In this document: piece by piece, positions 17,396 to 25,586 of the stretch
How positions within the stretch are numbered: position 1 is the stretch's first letter
Layout: the number at the start of each line of letters is the position of its first letter
From: Candidatus Opimibacter skivensis
GTDB taxonomy: Bacteria > Bacteroidota > Bacteroidia > Chitinophagales > Saprospiraceae
Assembly: GCA_016721905.1 (NCBI GenBank)
Contig: JADKHH010000010.1
Coordinates: forward strand, 127,478 to 191,477
DNA length: 64,000 nt
Direction of reading: 5' to 3'
Made by a program: the position numbers and the translations under genes
The notes under the pieces: model-generated
Told to the model about the DNA's origin: nothing
The model's input: the letters and a program-made list of their open reading frames with translations, nothing else
The model's database searches: none

Positions 17396-17796
17396 AAAAA
17401 ATATTTTTAGACACCAATATTCTTGTTGATTTAATTGCCGACAGAAAGCCTTTCAGTAAATACACCATCCAACTTTTCCAGAAAGCTGAGCTTAATGAAA
17501 TTCAACTATTTACTTCGTCACATTCAATTGCGACAACTCATTATTTATTGAAAAAATATCTTGGAGAAAACGAACTTCGAGTTGTAATATATGACCTCCT
17601 CGATTATGTAACTGTCATTTCTGTTGATATAGATATTATAAAAAGGGGCTTAGATCAAACCACAGAGATTTTGAAGATTCTATTCAAATACTTTGTGCTT
17701 CTACCGTTCCCAACATTGATTGTATTGTTACCCGAAATACGAAAGATTTCAAAACAAGTGAAATACCTGCTTTCAATCCTGACGAAATTATCTTAA
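17392..17796 (+). CDS. VapC-like PIN-domain toxin, frameshifted
   Basis: Begins as a PIN ribonuclease: KKIFLDTNILVDLIADRKPF with the first catalytic Asp in LDTNI, and SSHSIATTHYLLKK. After residue about 84 (DIIKRGL) the annotated frame leaves the family. One base over, the sequence resumes as RSNHRDFEDSIQILCASTVP and IDCIVTRNTKDF, holding the remaining PIN acidic residues (DFEDS; TRNTKDF), and ends at a TAA at 17802-17804. The shift lies at the AAAAGGGG run near 17641-17648. With one base restored the protein would be about 137 residues, normal for VapC. As read, the toxin lacks half its active site and would be inactive. Confidence 0.7.
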   Translation: MKKIFLDTNILVDLIADRKPFSKYTIQLFQKAELNEIQLFTSSHSIATTHYLLKKYLGENELRVVIYDLLDYVTVISVDIDIIKRGLDQTTEILKILFKYFVLLPFPTLIVLLPEIRKISKQVKYLLSILTKLS

Positions 17797-18064
17797 GATT
17801 ATAATTGTTCCCTATAACAGCACTTTATGTCATTGCGTTGATTGTCAAAGAGAGCGTCACTAGATGGCAGTCTATGAAGATGATATTCGGATAGATCATT
17901 TTAATACGCACACTGACTTGTGGCAATGCCCATTGTCATTTACCCAAAGTTCATTACCTTGAAACTGATTACCATCGTCAGAAAGACAGGCTGATACCAA
18001 CAAACTTGTATCTAATCTGCCCGGGGTCTATCCTATTAGCAACTCAATCAACAATCGATAACTT

Positions 18065-18724
18065 ATGACATCATCTAACTCCCGCAACAGAAGAAACTTC
18101 CTGATGCATTCAGCATTCCTTACCACAGGATTTTTAGGGTTAAATAGTTTTCAATCCCCAGACACACCAGCCTTTAGCAAGGGCGACGATCTCTTCGTCA
18201 TCGGTCCTATGGACGGCTTCTCCCCGCAGATCGGGACACTGGTCTCCATGCTGAACTATAATCGCCAGACTGTCATCAATACTGTACAATCCCTGAGCAT
18301 GGAGGAACTGGACTACCTCCATGATGCAAATTCAAATACGATTGGTGCATTGATCCTTCACCTTGGCGCGGTCGATAAGTATTACCAGATCAATACCTTC
18401 GAAGGCCGGCAGGAATTTAATGAAGAGGAAAAGAAGATATGGGATGTACCGATGAATCTTGGAGAAGAAGGCCGACAGCAAATAAAAGGGTACAAGGTTG
18501 ATTACTACCTGGACATGATCAGAGAGGTCAGGGAGAAAACTATAAAGGAACTGAAGAAACGGGATGACAAATGGCTTCTGGCCGTCGATCCTGAATGGTC
18601 ACAGGAACAACCCTTAAATACCTACTGGAAATGGTTTCATGTATGCGAGCACGAATCCAACCACCGCGGACAAATGACCTGGTTAAAAGGTCGGCTTCCG
18701 GGTGCTAAGGCCGGCAAAGATTAA
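18065..18724 (+). CDS. DinB-family protein with Tat-like leader
   Basis: A 219-residue protein with a twin-arginine-like N-terminus (NRRNFLMHSAFLTTGFLGL), then a DinB/YfiT four-helix bundle: LNYNRQTVINTVQSLSMEELDYLHDANSNTIGALILHLGAVDKYY and WFHVCEHESNHRGQMTWLKGRL. The three expected metal-ligand histidines are visible (ILHLG, CEHESNH). DinB-fold proteins are metal-dependent thiol-transferase-like or of unknown activity. The Tat leader suggests export of a folded, metal-loaded protein. Monocistronic; convergent with the regulator at 18782. Confidence 0.75.
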   Translation: MTSSNSRNRRNFLMHSAFLTTGFLGLNSFQSPDTPAFSKGDDLFVIGPMDGFSPQIGTLVSMLNYNRQTVINTVQSLSMEELDYLHDANSNTIGALILHLGAVDKYYQINTFEGRQEFNEEEKKIWDVPMNLGEEGRQQIKGYKVDYYLDMIREVREKTIKELKKRDDKWLLAVDPEWSQEQPLNTYWKWFHVCEHESNHRGQMTWLKGRLPGAKAGKD

Positions 18725-18781
18725 ATAAGAGATCCTTTTTTTAGGAAGATCATTAAGCAGCGTTACCGAAAACAATCACTC

Positions 18782-19420
18782 CTACACCTCTCCCCTGTTG
18801 TACTTAGCGATCGCCTCGGTCTTATTGCTGACTTCCAGCAACCGATACATCTTCTTGATATGGGTGCGCACCGTTTCAACAGAAATGGAAAGTGCCTGTG
18901 AAATGGAATCATAACTCTTTCCATCGATCAGTAGTCGAAGTATCTCCCGCTGTCGCTCCGTGATGACCGATGCCTTTCCTGTACGGGTGCCGCCAAAATG
19001 ACTAACAATGCCCCGTGCAACAGAAGGTGACAGGAAAGCACCTCCAGCCAGTACCACCCTAATGCCTTCCACGATCTCCTGCAGGCTGGATTTCTTCGAG
19101 ATATACGAGCATGCTCCAGAACTGAGTGCCTTGATGATCTTATCACTTTCTTCATACGTAGTCAGGATGATGATATCCAAATCCGGAAATCGCCCGCGTA
19201 TGACCGGAAGCCCATCCAGACCGGACATACCAGGCAACCCGATATCCAGCAGTAATATATCCGGCTGATAGGATGCATCCAAACCAGCCGTATGCATCAG
19301 TGCCTCGACTGAACCAAAGATACCGGCGGATTCAAAATCCTTTTCCAGGGTGATGAAGCGCATCACGTTGTCACGGATGATGACGTTGTCTTCGACGATG
19401 GCGATTTGTGTCTTTTGCAT
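18782..19420 (-). CDS. NarL/FixJ-family response regulator (LuxR HTH)
   Basis: A 212-residue response regulator: receiver domain at 1-120 with the acidic pair ED (IAIVEDN), phospho-acceptor Asp in ILLLDIGLPGMSG, Thr in IILTTYEESD and Lys in YISKKSS; then a LuxR-type HTH at about 145-205 (VITERQREILRLLIDGKSYDSISQALSISVETVRTHIKKMYRLL). The propeller histidine kinase at 19540-22503 lies just upstream on the same strand and is the obvious partner. A GTTGATAT microsatellite sits in the spacer, immediately upstream of this gene. Confidence 0.9.
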   Translation of the reverse strand: MQKTQIAIVEDNVIIRDNVMRFITLEKDFESAGIFGSVEALMHTAGLDASYQPDILLLDIGLPGMSGLDGLPVIRGRFPDLDIIILTTYEESDKIIKALSSGACSYISKKSSLQEIVEGIRVVLAGGAFLSPSVARGIVSHFGGTRTGKASVITERQREILRLLIDGKSYDSISQALSISVETVRTHIKKMYRLLEVSNKTEAIAKYNRGEV

Positions 19421-19436
19421 GGTTGATTGTTGATGC

Positions 19437-19500
19437 GTTGATATGTTGATATGTTGATAAGTTGATATGTTGATATGTTGATGAGTTGATATGTTGAGGG
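19437..19500. repeat. 8-bp tandem repeat (GTTGATAT)n
   Basis: Eight consecutive 8-base units: five exact GTTGATAT and three variants (GTTGATAA, GTTGATGA, GTTGAGGG). They lie in the 119-base gap between the kinase and regulator genes, directly before the regulator start. AACATATCAAC at 19508-19518 is complementary to the repeat, so a hairpin is possible. Confidence 0.8.
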
Positions 19501-19539
19501 GCTTATAAACATATCAACCTATAAACTTATAAACAAATA

Positions 19540-22503
19540 TTAGGCTATGTCAAATTTCAAAACCACCTCAAAGCCATCTTCCATCTGCACCGATATATTG
19601 GCGCCAATATTTTCCGCACGCAATCGCATATTGGCAAGGCCAAGGCCTGAGGTGTTGATCGGCTGGTGTACCTGGCCATTATCCCGGATCCGCAGCACAC
19701 AGCGGGACTTTTCTTTGGAGAGGCTGACATCCACTTTTGTTCCCTTCGAATGCTTGAGTACATTGTTGATAGCTTCCTTGAAAATCAGGAATACATTCTG
19801 CCGTATGTCAGGAGGCAGGACTTTATTATTCATATCAGATGTATCTGTCCACGTATATGCAAACCCGGTCCTCGAGAGTGTTTCAGCAAGATAGTCCTTC
19901 ATCCGGTCGGTCAGAAATTCAAGGTTATCCTTCCTTGAATCAATTGCCCACACCGTATCGCGCATCCGGCCCATCGCTTCACGGCTCAACTGACTCAGTC
20001 GTTGCAACAATGGTGCTTTTACCTCATCGGTGTTGTACGCCAGAATTTCCGCTTCCATCGCAATACTGCCCAGTATTGTCCCGACATCATCATGCAGGTC
20101 ACTCGAGATCTTAGTCCGCAAGGTTTGATATTTCAGCAATTCATTGACGCGATACCGATAAAATCCATAAGCCACAGATGACAAGGCAATAGCGTAAAGC
20201 ACATAAGCCCACCATCGCTGATACCACGGTGGTGAAATATGAAAGGCGATGGCAGATGTGTTGAGGGTCCATTTACCATTACCTGAGACGGCTTTAACCA
20301 TAAACCGATATTGGCCCGGTGAAAGACTGGTGAAATGAATGGTCCTGTCCAACGGTGCTTCATTCCATTCATCGCGATATCCTTCCAGCATGTAATAATA
20401 CGTGACATTCAAATCCTTGCCATGCGGAGAGACAAATGAAAATCCTACATCACGATGGGCATAATGCACTTCGATATGATTCTGAAACATGATCGATGTG
20501 TCCAACAACCGGGAATCGTCTCCTGGAAACACCCGCTTTCGGTCAACATAGAAATCAGTAAACACGATATCATTTGGCGCAGGCTGCCCTTCTAGCATAG
20601 CCGGATCAACACGCACGATACCTGTGGCCCCGATATAAAACAAATACCCATCTTCATCGATCACAAGATCTTCAGGTATCCACTGGACTGCTTTGAACTC
20701 AACAGGTAAGATGAATCGATGCGTAGATGAATCCTTTAAATCATATCTCCATATAGAGCCTGGCATCAGGATCCAGATCACGCCATCTGCTCCCTCCACC
20801 ATCCCTTTGACTTCCTGGAGTTCTATGTGGTCATCCGTGATGTAGGAAAAACGCCCGGAAGACGGATCCCAGATATTGATGCCTTTGTCTGTGCAGACGA
20901 ATACATGTCCATCCCTCGATTCGTAGATATAGTAGGGATTATTGCTATTGAGTTGCCCATTTCCGTTTGGATCAAAAGGCATTTCTTCATATTGGCTGAA
21001 TTGCTTTGTCAGTCGGATCAGGCCGGAAGCAAATGTCGCGATCCAAACATCGCCATTACGTAATTGCGTATAATACTTCGCCTTAAAGTCGGGATAAGCC
21101 TTACCGCTAAGTTTTTCAAAATAAGAACCAATGAATTCATAGGCCATTGAGTCATCTGTCGCACTCTTATGATTGCCGATCGTGATCCGGTCATCACGGA
21201 GCTGCAGCAGTTGTGAAAACATTCTTCTGCTGGTCAAACTCCTGAGATGGTGGCCCGCTGTATCAAAGTGACTAAAGATGGGAATGGGCTGATCAAATTG
21301 CACCCAATATGTACCATCCGGTTCAACCATAAAATCAAATATCGGACCGGTGGCATTCTTCCGGAGCGGAATGAGGTTAAATCTTCCATCTGCATATTTC
21401 ATCAGGTCTTCATCGGTGGCCAGATACATTGACCCGTTGAATGACTTCAGCCGTTGTGCTCTCTTGTCCGTGGCTATCGTATATGGCAAATCTCCGTATT
21501 GCCAATTACCTGCCCCTGCAGCCGATGCATAGTACATACGCCCTGCCCCATCATCGTATGCTCCGTTGATACATAACACTACAGGTTGATCATAAATTTC
21601 AGAGGACAAGTTGAATTCCTGCCTTTCGCCATTCTTTTCCCTGATCAATAAACCACCCTCCAGATTTGTCCAGCGATTTCCATTGGAGTCAATCGTCGAA
21701 TAGCAAATAGTTTTTGAAAATGGATTCTCTTCCTGCGTCATTGTTCTTCGCTGTCTGTCGAGGATATAATGGTGATTTGTATTGCGGGTAAAAATGCGAA
21801 CGGTCCCATCCGGCATTTCAAGGGCATGGGTAAGGAATATAGCAGGATCGATATAGAAATGCTGGAATCCACCGGTCTGCGCTTCGACATACACACCATT
21901 GAATGCGAGAGCGATCAATCTGCCATCTTTGAGCAGCAGTGTGTTGTTGATCGCTCTAAGGGTCTGGCCGGATACATCAATGTCTATTCTTTGCAATTTA
22001 TCTTCCGTCGCATCATAACGGAATATTCCCTGGAATGCCGTGTTGATGATGATCCGGCCCTGCGGATCGACAATCAACTTATTGATCTGGGCAAAGGCAA
22101 GACTATCCGGCAAACGCGACTTGCTGTCAAAAAAATCAAACCTCTCCAGCCACGGATTATAGATGATGACCCCTTCTTCCTGGGTACCCAGCCAGAGCAG
22201 GCCATCGCGGTCTTCAGTGATGGCTGTGATTTTATTGTACGGCAAATCGTGGGGAGCAGCGCCCGTACCATTCCAGGATCTGATGCGATCACCATTGTAC
22301 CGGTTGAGCCCGCTTTGGGTTCCAATCCACACGAAGCCATGGCTGTCGATGTGGAGCGTATTTTCAGACCATGAAGCATTGTTGTTGAGTCCCTCTTGTT
22401 CCCGCAGATACGTGATGACCGGAGATTGCCCCCATGCACAGATCCAGCCTGCTGCTACCAGGAACATAGCCAATACAAAGGAATGCATCGCAGGAAATCT
22501 CAA
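19540..22503 (-). CDS. Two-component-propeller sensor histidine kinase
   Basis: A 987-residue hybrid-type sensor without receiver. Signal peptide (AMHSFVLAMFLVAAGWICAWG), then about 600 residues of periplasmic regulator-propeller blades (GFVWIGTQSGLNRYNGDRIRSW, DGLLWLGTQEEGVIIYNP, GDVWIATFASGLIRL, GHVFVCTDKGINIWDP), a Y_Y_Y domain (about 680-745, YYYMLEGYRDEWNEA ... LSPGQYRFMVKA), one transmembrane helix (about 757-775), a HisKA_3 dimerisation region (LRTKISSDLHDDVGTILGSI, His in DLHDD) and a HATPase domain (FKEAINNVLKHSKGTKV, RIRDNG, SGLGLANMRLRAE). Such kinases typically sense polysaccharides or envelope signals. Partner is the LuxR-type regulator downstream. Confidence 0.9.
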   Translation of the reverse strand: MRFPAMHSFVLAMFLVAAGWICAWGQSPVITYLREQEGLNNNASWSENTLHIDSHGFVWIGTQSGLNRYNGDRIRSWNGTGAAPHDLPYNKITAITEDRDGLLWLGTQEEGVIIYNPWLERFDFFDSKSRLPDSLAFAQINKLIVDPQGRIIINTAFQGIFRYDATEDKLQRIDIDVSGQTLRAINNTLLLKDGRLIALAFNGVYVEAQTGGFQHFYIDPAIFLTHALEMPDGTVRIFTRNTNHHYILDRQRRTMTQEENPFSKTICYSTIDSNGNRWTNLEGGLLIREKNGERQEFNLSSEIYDQPVVLCINGAYDDGAGRMYYASAAGAGNWQYGDLPYTIATDKRAQRLKSFNGSMYLATDEDLMKYADGRFNLIPLRKNATGPIFDFMVEPDGTYWVQFDQPIPIFSHFDTAGHHLRSLTSRRMFSQLLQLRDDRITIGNHKSATDDSMAYEFIGSYFEKLSGKAYPDFKAKYYTQLRNGDVWIATFASGLIRLTKQFSQYEEMPFDPNGNGQLNSNNPYYIYESRDGHVFVCTDKGINIWDPSSGRFSYITDDHIELQEVKGMVEGADGVIWILMPGSIWRYDLKDSSTHRFILPVEFKAVQWIPEDLVIDEDGYLFYIGATGIVRVDPAMLEGQPAPNDIVFTDFYVDRKRVFPGDDSRLLDTSIMFQNHIEVHYAHRDVGFSFVSPHGKDLNVTYYYMLEGYRDEWNEAPLDRTIHFTSLSPGQYRFMVKAVSGNGKWTLNTSAIAFHISPPWYQRWWAYVLYAIALSSVAYGFYRYRVNELLKYQTLRTKISSDLHDDVGTILGSIAMEAEILAYNTDEVKAPLLQRLSQLSREAMGRMRDTVWAIDSRKDNLEFLTDRMKDYLAETLSRTGFAYTWTDTSDMNNKVLPPDIRQNVFLIFKEAINNVLKHSKGTKVDVSLSKEKSRCVLRIRDNGQVHQPINTSGLGLANMRLRAENIGANISVQMEDGFEVVLKFDIA

Positions 22504-22965
22504 CGCGATATTTTTTTATCAAGAATAAATATCTCTTTAATTTTCCGGTTGATCTTCTTTTGCAGGAAAAGAAAAACGGAAGCGGTGATTAATGAATATA
22601 TTAAAAGAGACATCAAGTTAAGTGAAGAGTGAAAAGTGAAGAGTGAAAAATGAGTGGTCAGTGGTCAGAAATCGGTGTTCGGTTTTCAGTGGTGAATCGT
22701 GAGGCGTGAATCGTGAGGCGTGAGTGGTGAATTGTGAGCGTGTGAGTTGTGAATTGTGAATTGTGAGTGTTGATGAATCGTGAATCGTGAGTCGTGAATT
22801 GTGAATTGTGAATTGTGAGTGTTGCTTGTACTGAGCGGAGTCGAAGTATGAATAGTGAGTCGTGAGCAGCAAATCATGAGCGGTAGCTTAAAATACTCTG
22901 GAAGCTGGTAGCTGGCAGCTGAAAACTGGTAGCTGAAAACTGACAGCTGACAGCTGATAGCTCAT
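22504..22965. repeat. Low-complexity GTGAATTGTGA-type repeat region
   Basis: No gene. From about 22619 the plus strand is an imperfect run of GTGAATCGTGAG / GTGAATTGTGA words with very few C residues, interrupted near 22827-22847 by the dispersed CTGAGCGGAGTCGAAGT motif, and it ends with CTGGTAGCTGGCAGCTGA words (22908-22963). The minus strand is open in several frames and gives nonsense such as TIHNSQFTIHDSR, an artefact of the repeat. Similar CAGTTTACAGTCAGCAG words occur near 61740. Confidence 0.75.
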
Positions 22966-25548
22966 TTAATTAAGATTAATACCACACGGCTTCAGTCCAA
23001 TCTTCACTGTATTGCCTTCCGTGGCCCGAAAGCCATTGGACAGGATGATGAGGTCGCCGGCTTTATAGGTGACATCTCCATTGGAACCATTGATTAACCT
23101 GGTCGATGTGATGATATCGGCAGCCTCATTGAACTGCGTGGTGGGCATGCCGTTGTCAGGATCATTGCCTTGTGTAAGTGTGAGCTCATACGAACAATCG
23201 TCCCAGACATCGGATTGCCAGATGCCACGGCCAAAGGTGCCAACTCGCATGATGCCTTCCGCTTCATAGATCTCGATATCCCGCACGATCGTATTAGGGA
23301 ATCCTCTTTTAAATTTTGTCCAGCCGGCAAAGGGGTTGTTGTAAGAATAAAAATAAACACCGATATCAGTGCCTACATAGACCTCAGGATTGGAGGCATG
23401 ACGTGCTGCAATCGATACAGGCACTTCAGGTAATACGCCGGTCGAACCTCCTATGCCGAGAATAGGTATAGTGATATTGGTGGTGGAGGTATATTCCAAC
23501 ACTCTATTAAATCCTGGACCAAACCCACCCCGTGTCAGAATGGCTTTATTCGGATTCGAAGGATTGGCAGAAATGGAAGTGTAACATCCACCAGGGGCAT
23601 ATATCGTATCAAATTGTGTCCATGTAGTCCCATAATTTGAGGAACGCCAGGCTACCTGGCAAGTCAAGGCATACACCCGGGATGAGTTTGATGCGACCGA
23701 TACGGATTGGACTTCCTGATTGAAGCCCCCTGGCATTTTGACTTTTGTCCAGCTTGTTCCACCATTGAATGTGCGATAGATGGTGTCATTTGTCCATCCG
23801 ACATAGATCGTATCCGGATTGTTCATATCCATATCCCAACTTGTAATAAACGGGCCCGGATTGTTATCATCATGTTGAAAAGGAGAAATACCACTGAATG
23901 ATTGCCCTCCATTAGTCGATTTCAACAGATTGCCCAATTGGGTCATTGCATATATGATGTTCTTGTTTTGTGGATGAATCAGGACATCACCTCCATCGGC
24001 ACCCAATATGGACTTTAACGTATCATTTTCAGTAAATATACCGGTACCATTGTCCTGCATGCCTCCGACCATAAAGTTGACATCCTGATCGGTACCGGCA
24101 AAATGATAGAGCTGGCTGATGTTCAGGCCACCCGTAATATCTGTCCAGGTAGTTCCATCATCAGTTGTATAGAAAATGCCTCCGTCATTAGCTGAATAAA
24201 GCCAATTGTTGAGCGGGTTGTAGATCATATAGTGTATATCCGCATGGACATACCCAAGGCCATTGTTTTGCGCATCCCCGGGGATCCAATACGTATTAAT
24301 AGCGAAACTCTGTCCGGCGTTTATTGATTTCCATGTATTGACTCCTCCGGTAAGGAGAATGGAATCCTGCGCAGGGCTAACAACCAGTGCAAGATCCCAA
24401 CCCGTCTGATCTTTATAGTTATCCCCGGCAAAGTTGCCACTGAGGATATTTGGGGTGGTTGCATATTTTGTAAAACTTGTTCCTGAATTCCATGATCTAT
24501 ATACACCCTTGAATCCGGGAATGGTGTCTGTTGGATTCATCGTAAAGGTCGTATCAGAAGGTCCGGTCAACAGATAGACAGCATCGGGATCGTCAGGTGT
24601 CACAGCCATTTCGATTCGTGATGCATCAAACGATTGTGCCAGCGTCCAGGTTTGGCCATAGTTCGTTGATTTGTACACCTGAGTTCCTGTAGAGGCATAT
24701 ACGACAGATGTATTGCCTGGCTTGTATTCGATATCATAGAAATTACCCGCCTGCACAAGGGACCAGTTGACACCACTATTGGTGCTTTGCCACAACCCAT
24801 TGGATGCGGCTACAAGCATCCATGAAGGATATCCGGGTTCCATCAACATTCGCCTTCCCAGTACATTGGAAGTGTCCATCCAGGTCAGCCCTGTAGGCGA
24901 CCATGACTGGCCATCGTTTGTGGTTTTGTACACACCGATAGATCGGGTATTTCCACCATCTCCATCGCCGGTGAGGATAAAGATGGTGTTCGTATTAACC
25001 GGATCCACTGCGATACCGGAGACACCAATACTCGACAGTGTATCTGAAATGTTGATCCAGTCCGCTCCGTGATTGATGGTCTTAAACAAACCTCCGGCGG
25101 GAGCACCCACATAGAGGATACTAGGGTTGGTCGGGTGAAATGCAACTGTCTGCACCCGACCGATGCCTGGTGCCCAGCTTCCGGCGGCTACATATTCTGT
25201 GGCACTCCATGCTTTCCAATCTCCCTCGACATTTCTTTGGTTGTGATCACTATCCGGCTTCTGGTCTTTAAACGCCTGCAGGTTCAATGCAGCAACATTT
25301 ACAATCCGCCCATTGGCATCAAGGCGATCACGATTGAATTCTTCCCAGCGCTTCCAATGCTTATACCCTGTTCCTTTCCCCTTATCTTTTCCGCTGTACC
25401 ATGCTTCTACATTTTGCTGGATTGTTGCAAAATCTCTTGTTGCAGGATTTTGCCAGAGATCCCATGGCAGGTTACCCTGCGCCTGCAGCCACAAAGGCAA
25501 GAAGAAGAGAAGGAATGCAATATATTTTCCTGAATGCTTTTTCATCAC
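22966..25548 (-). CDS. BNR/sortilin-like propeller secreted protein
   Basis: An 860-residue secreted protein. Signal peptide KYIAFLLFFLPLWLQAQG. Most of the protein is a BNR/Asp-box beta-propeller of the sortilin/VPS10-like kind: TINHGADWINISDTLSSIGVSGIAVDP, TTNDGQSWSPTGLTW, STNSGVNWSLVQ, SINAGQSF, TTDDGTTWTDITGGL, STNGGQSFSGI, SSNYGTTWTQF. The final 80 residues (TTQFNEAADIITSTRLING ... VTYKAGDLIILSNGFRATEG ... LKPC) match the coat-hanger-stack type of C-terminal anchor domain found on T9SS cargo. The next gene upstream on this strand starts 38 bases before its ATG, suggesting co-transcription with the tail-fibre-like gene. Confidence 0.8.
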   Translation of the reverse strand: MMKKHSGKYIAFLLFFLPLWLQAQGNLPWDLWQNPATRDFATIQQNVEAWYSGKDKGKGTGYKHWKRWEEFNRDRLDANGRIVNVAALNLQAFKDQKPDSDHNQRNVEGDWKAWSATEYVAAGSWAPGIGRVQTVAFHPTNPSILYVGAPAGGLFKTINHGADWINISDTLSSIGVSGIAVDPVNTNTIFILTGDGDGGNTRSIGVYKTTNDGQSWSPTGLTWMDTSNVLGRRMLMEPGYPSWMLVAASNGLWQSTNSGVNWSLVQAGNFYDIEYKPGNTSVVYASTGTQVYKSTNYGQTWTLAQSFDASRIEMAVTPDDPDAVYLLTGPSDTTFTMNPTDTIPGFKGVYRSWNSGTSFTKYATTPNILSGNFAGDNYKDQTGWDLALVVSPAQDSILLTGGVNTWKSINAGQSFAINTYWIPGDAQNNGLGYVHADIHYMIYNPLNNWLYSANDGGIFYTTDDGTTWTDITGGLNISQLYHFAGTDQDVNFMVGGMQDNGTGIFTENDTLKSILGADGGDVLIHPQNKNIIYAMTQLGNLLKSTNGGQSFSGISPFQHDDNNPGPFITSWDMDMNNPDTIYVGWTNDTIYRTFNGGTSWTKVKMPGGFNQEVQSVSVASNSSRVYALTCQVAWRSSNYGTTWTQFDTIYAPGGCYTSISANPSNPNKAILTRGGFGPGFNRVLEYTSTTNITIPILGIGGSTGVLPEVPVSIAARHASNPEVYVGTDIGVYFYSYNNPFAGWTKFKRGFPNTIVRDIEIYEAEGIMRVGTFGRGIWQSDVWDDCSYELTLTQGNDPDNGMPTTQFNEAADIITSTRLINGSNGDVTYKAGDLIILSNGFRATEGNTVKIGLKPCGINLN

Positions 25549-25586
25549 TGATTTTTTTACGTTGATATAAAAATTTACCCCAGTGA

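Noticed and set aside
22618..22877. Minus-strand proteins rich in TIHNSQFTIHDS
   Set aside because: They are translations of the low-complexity GTGAATTGTGA repeat and are open in more than one frame.
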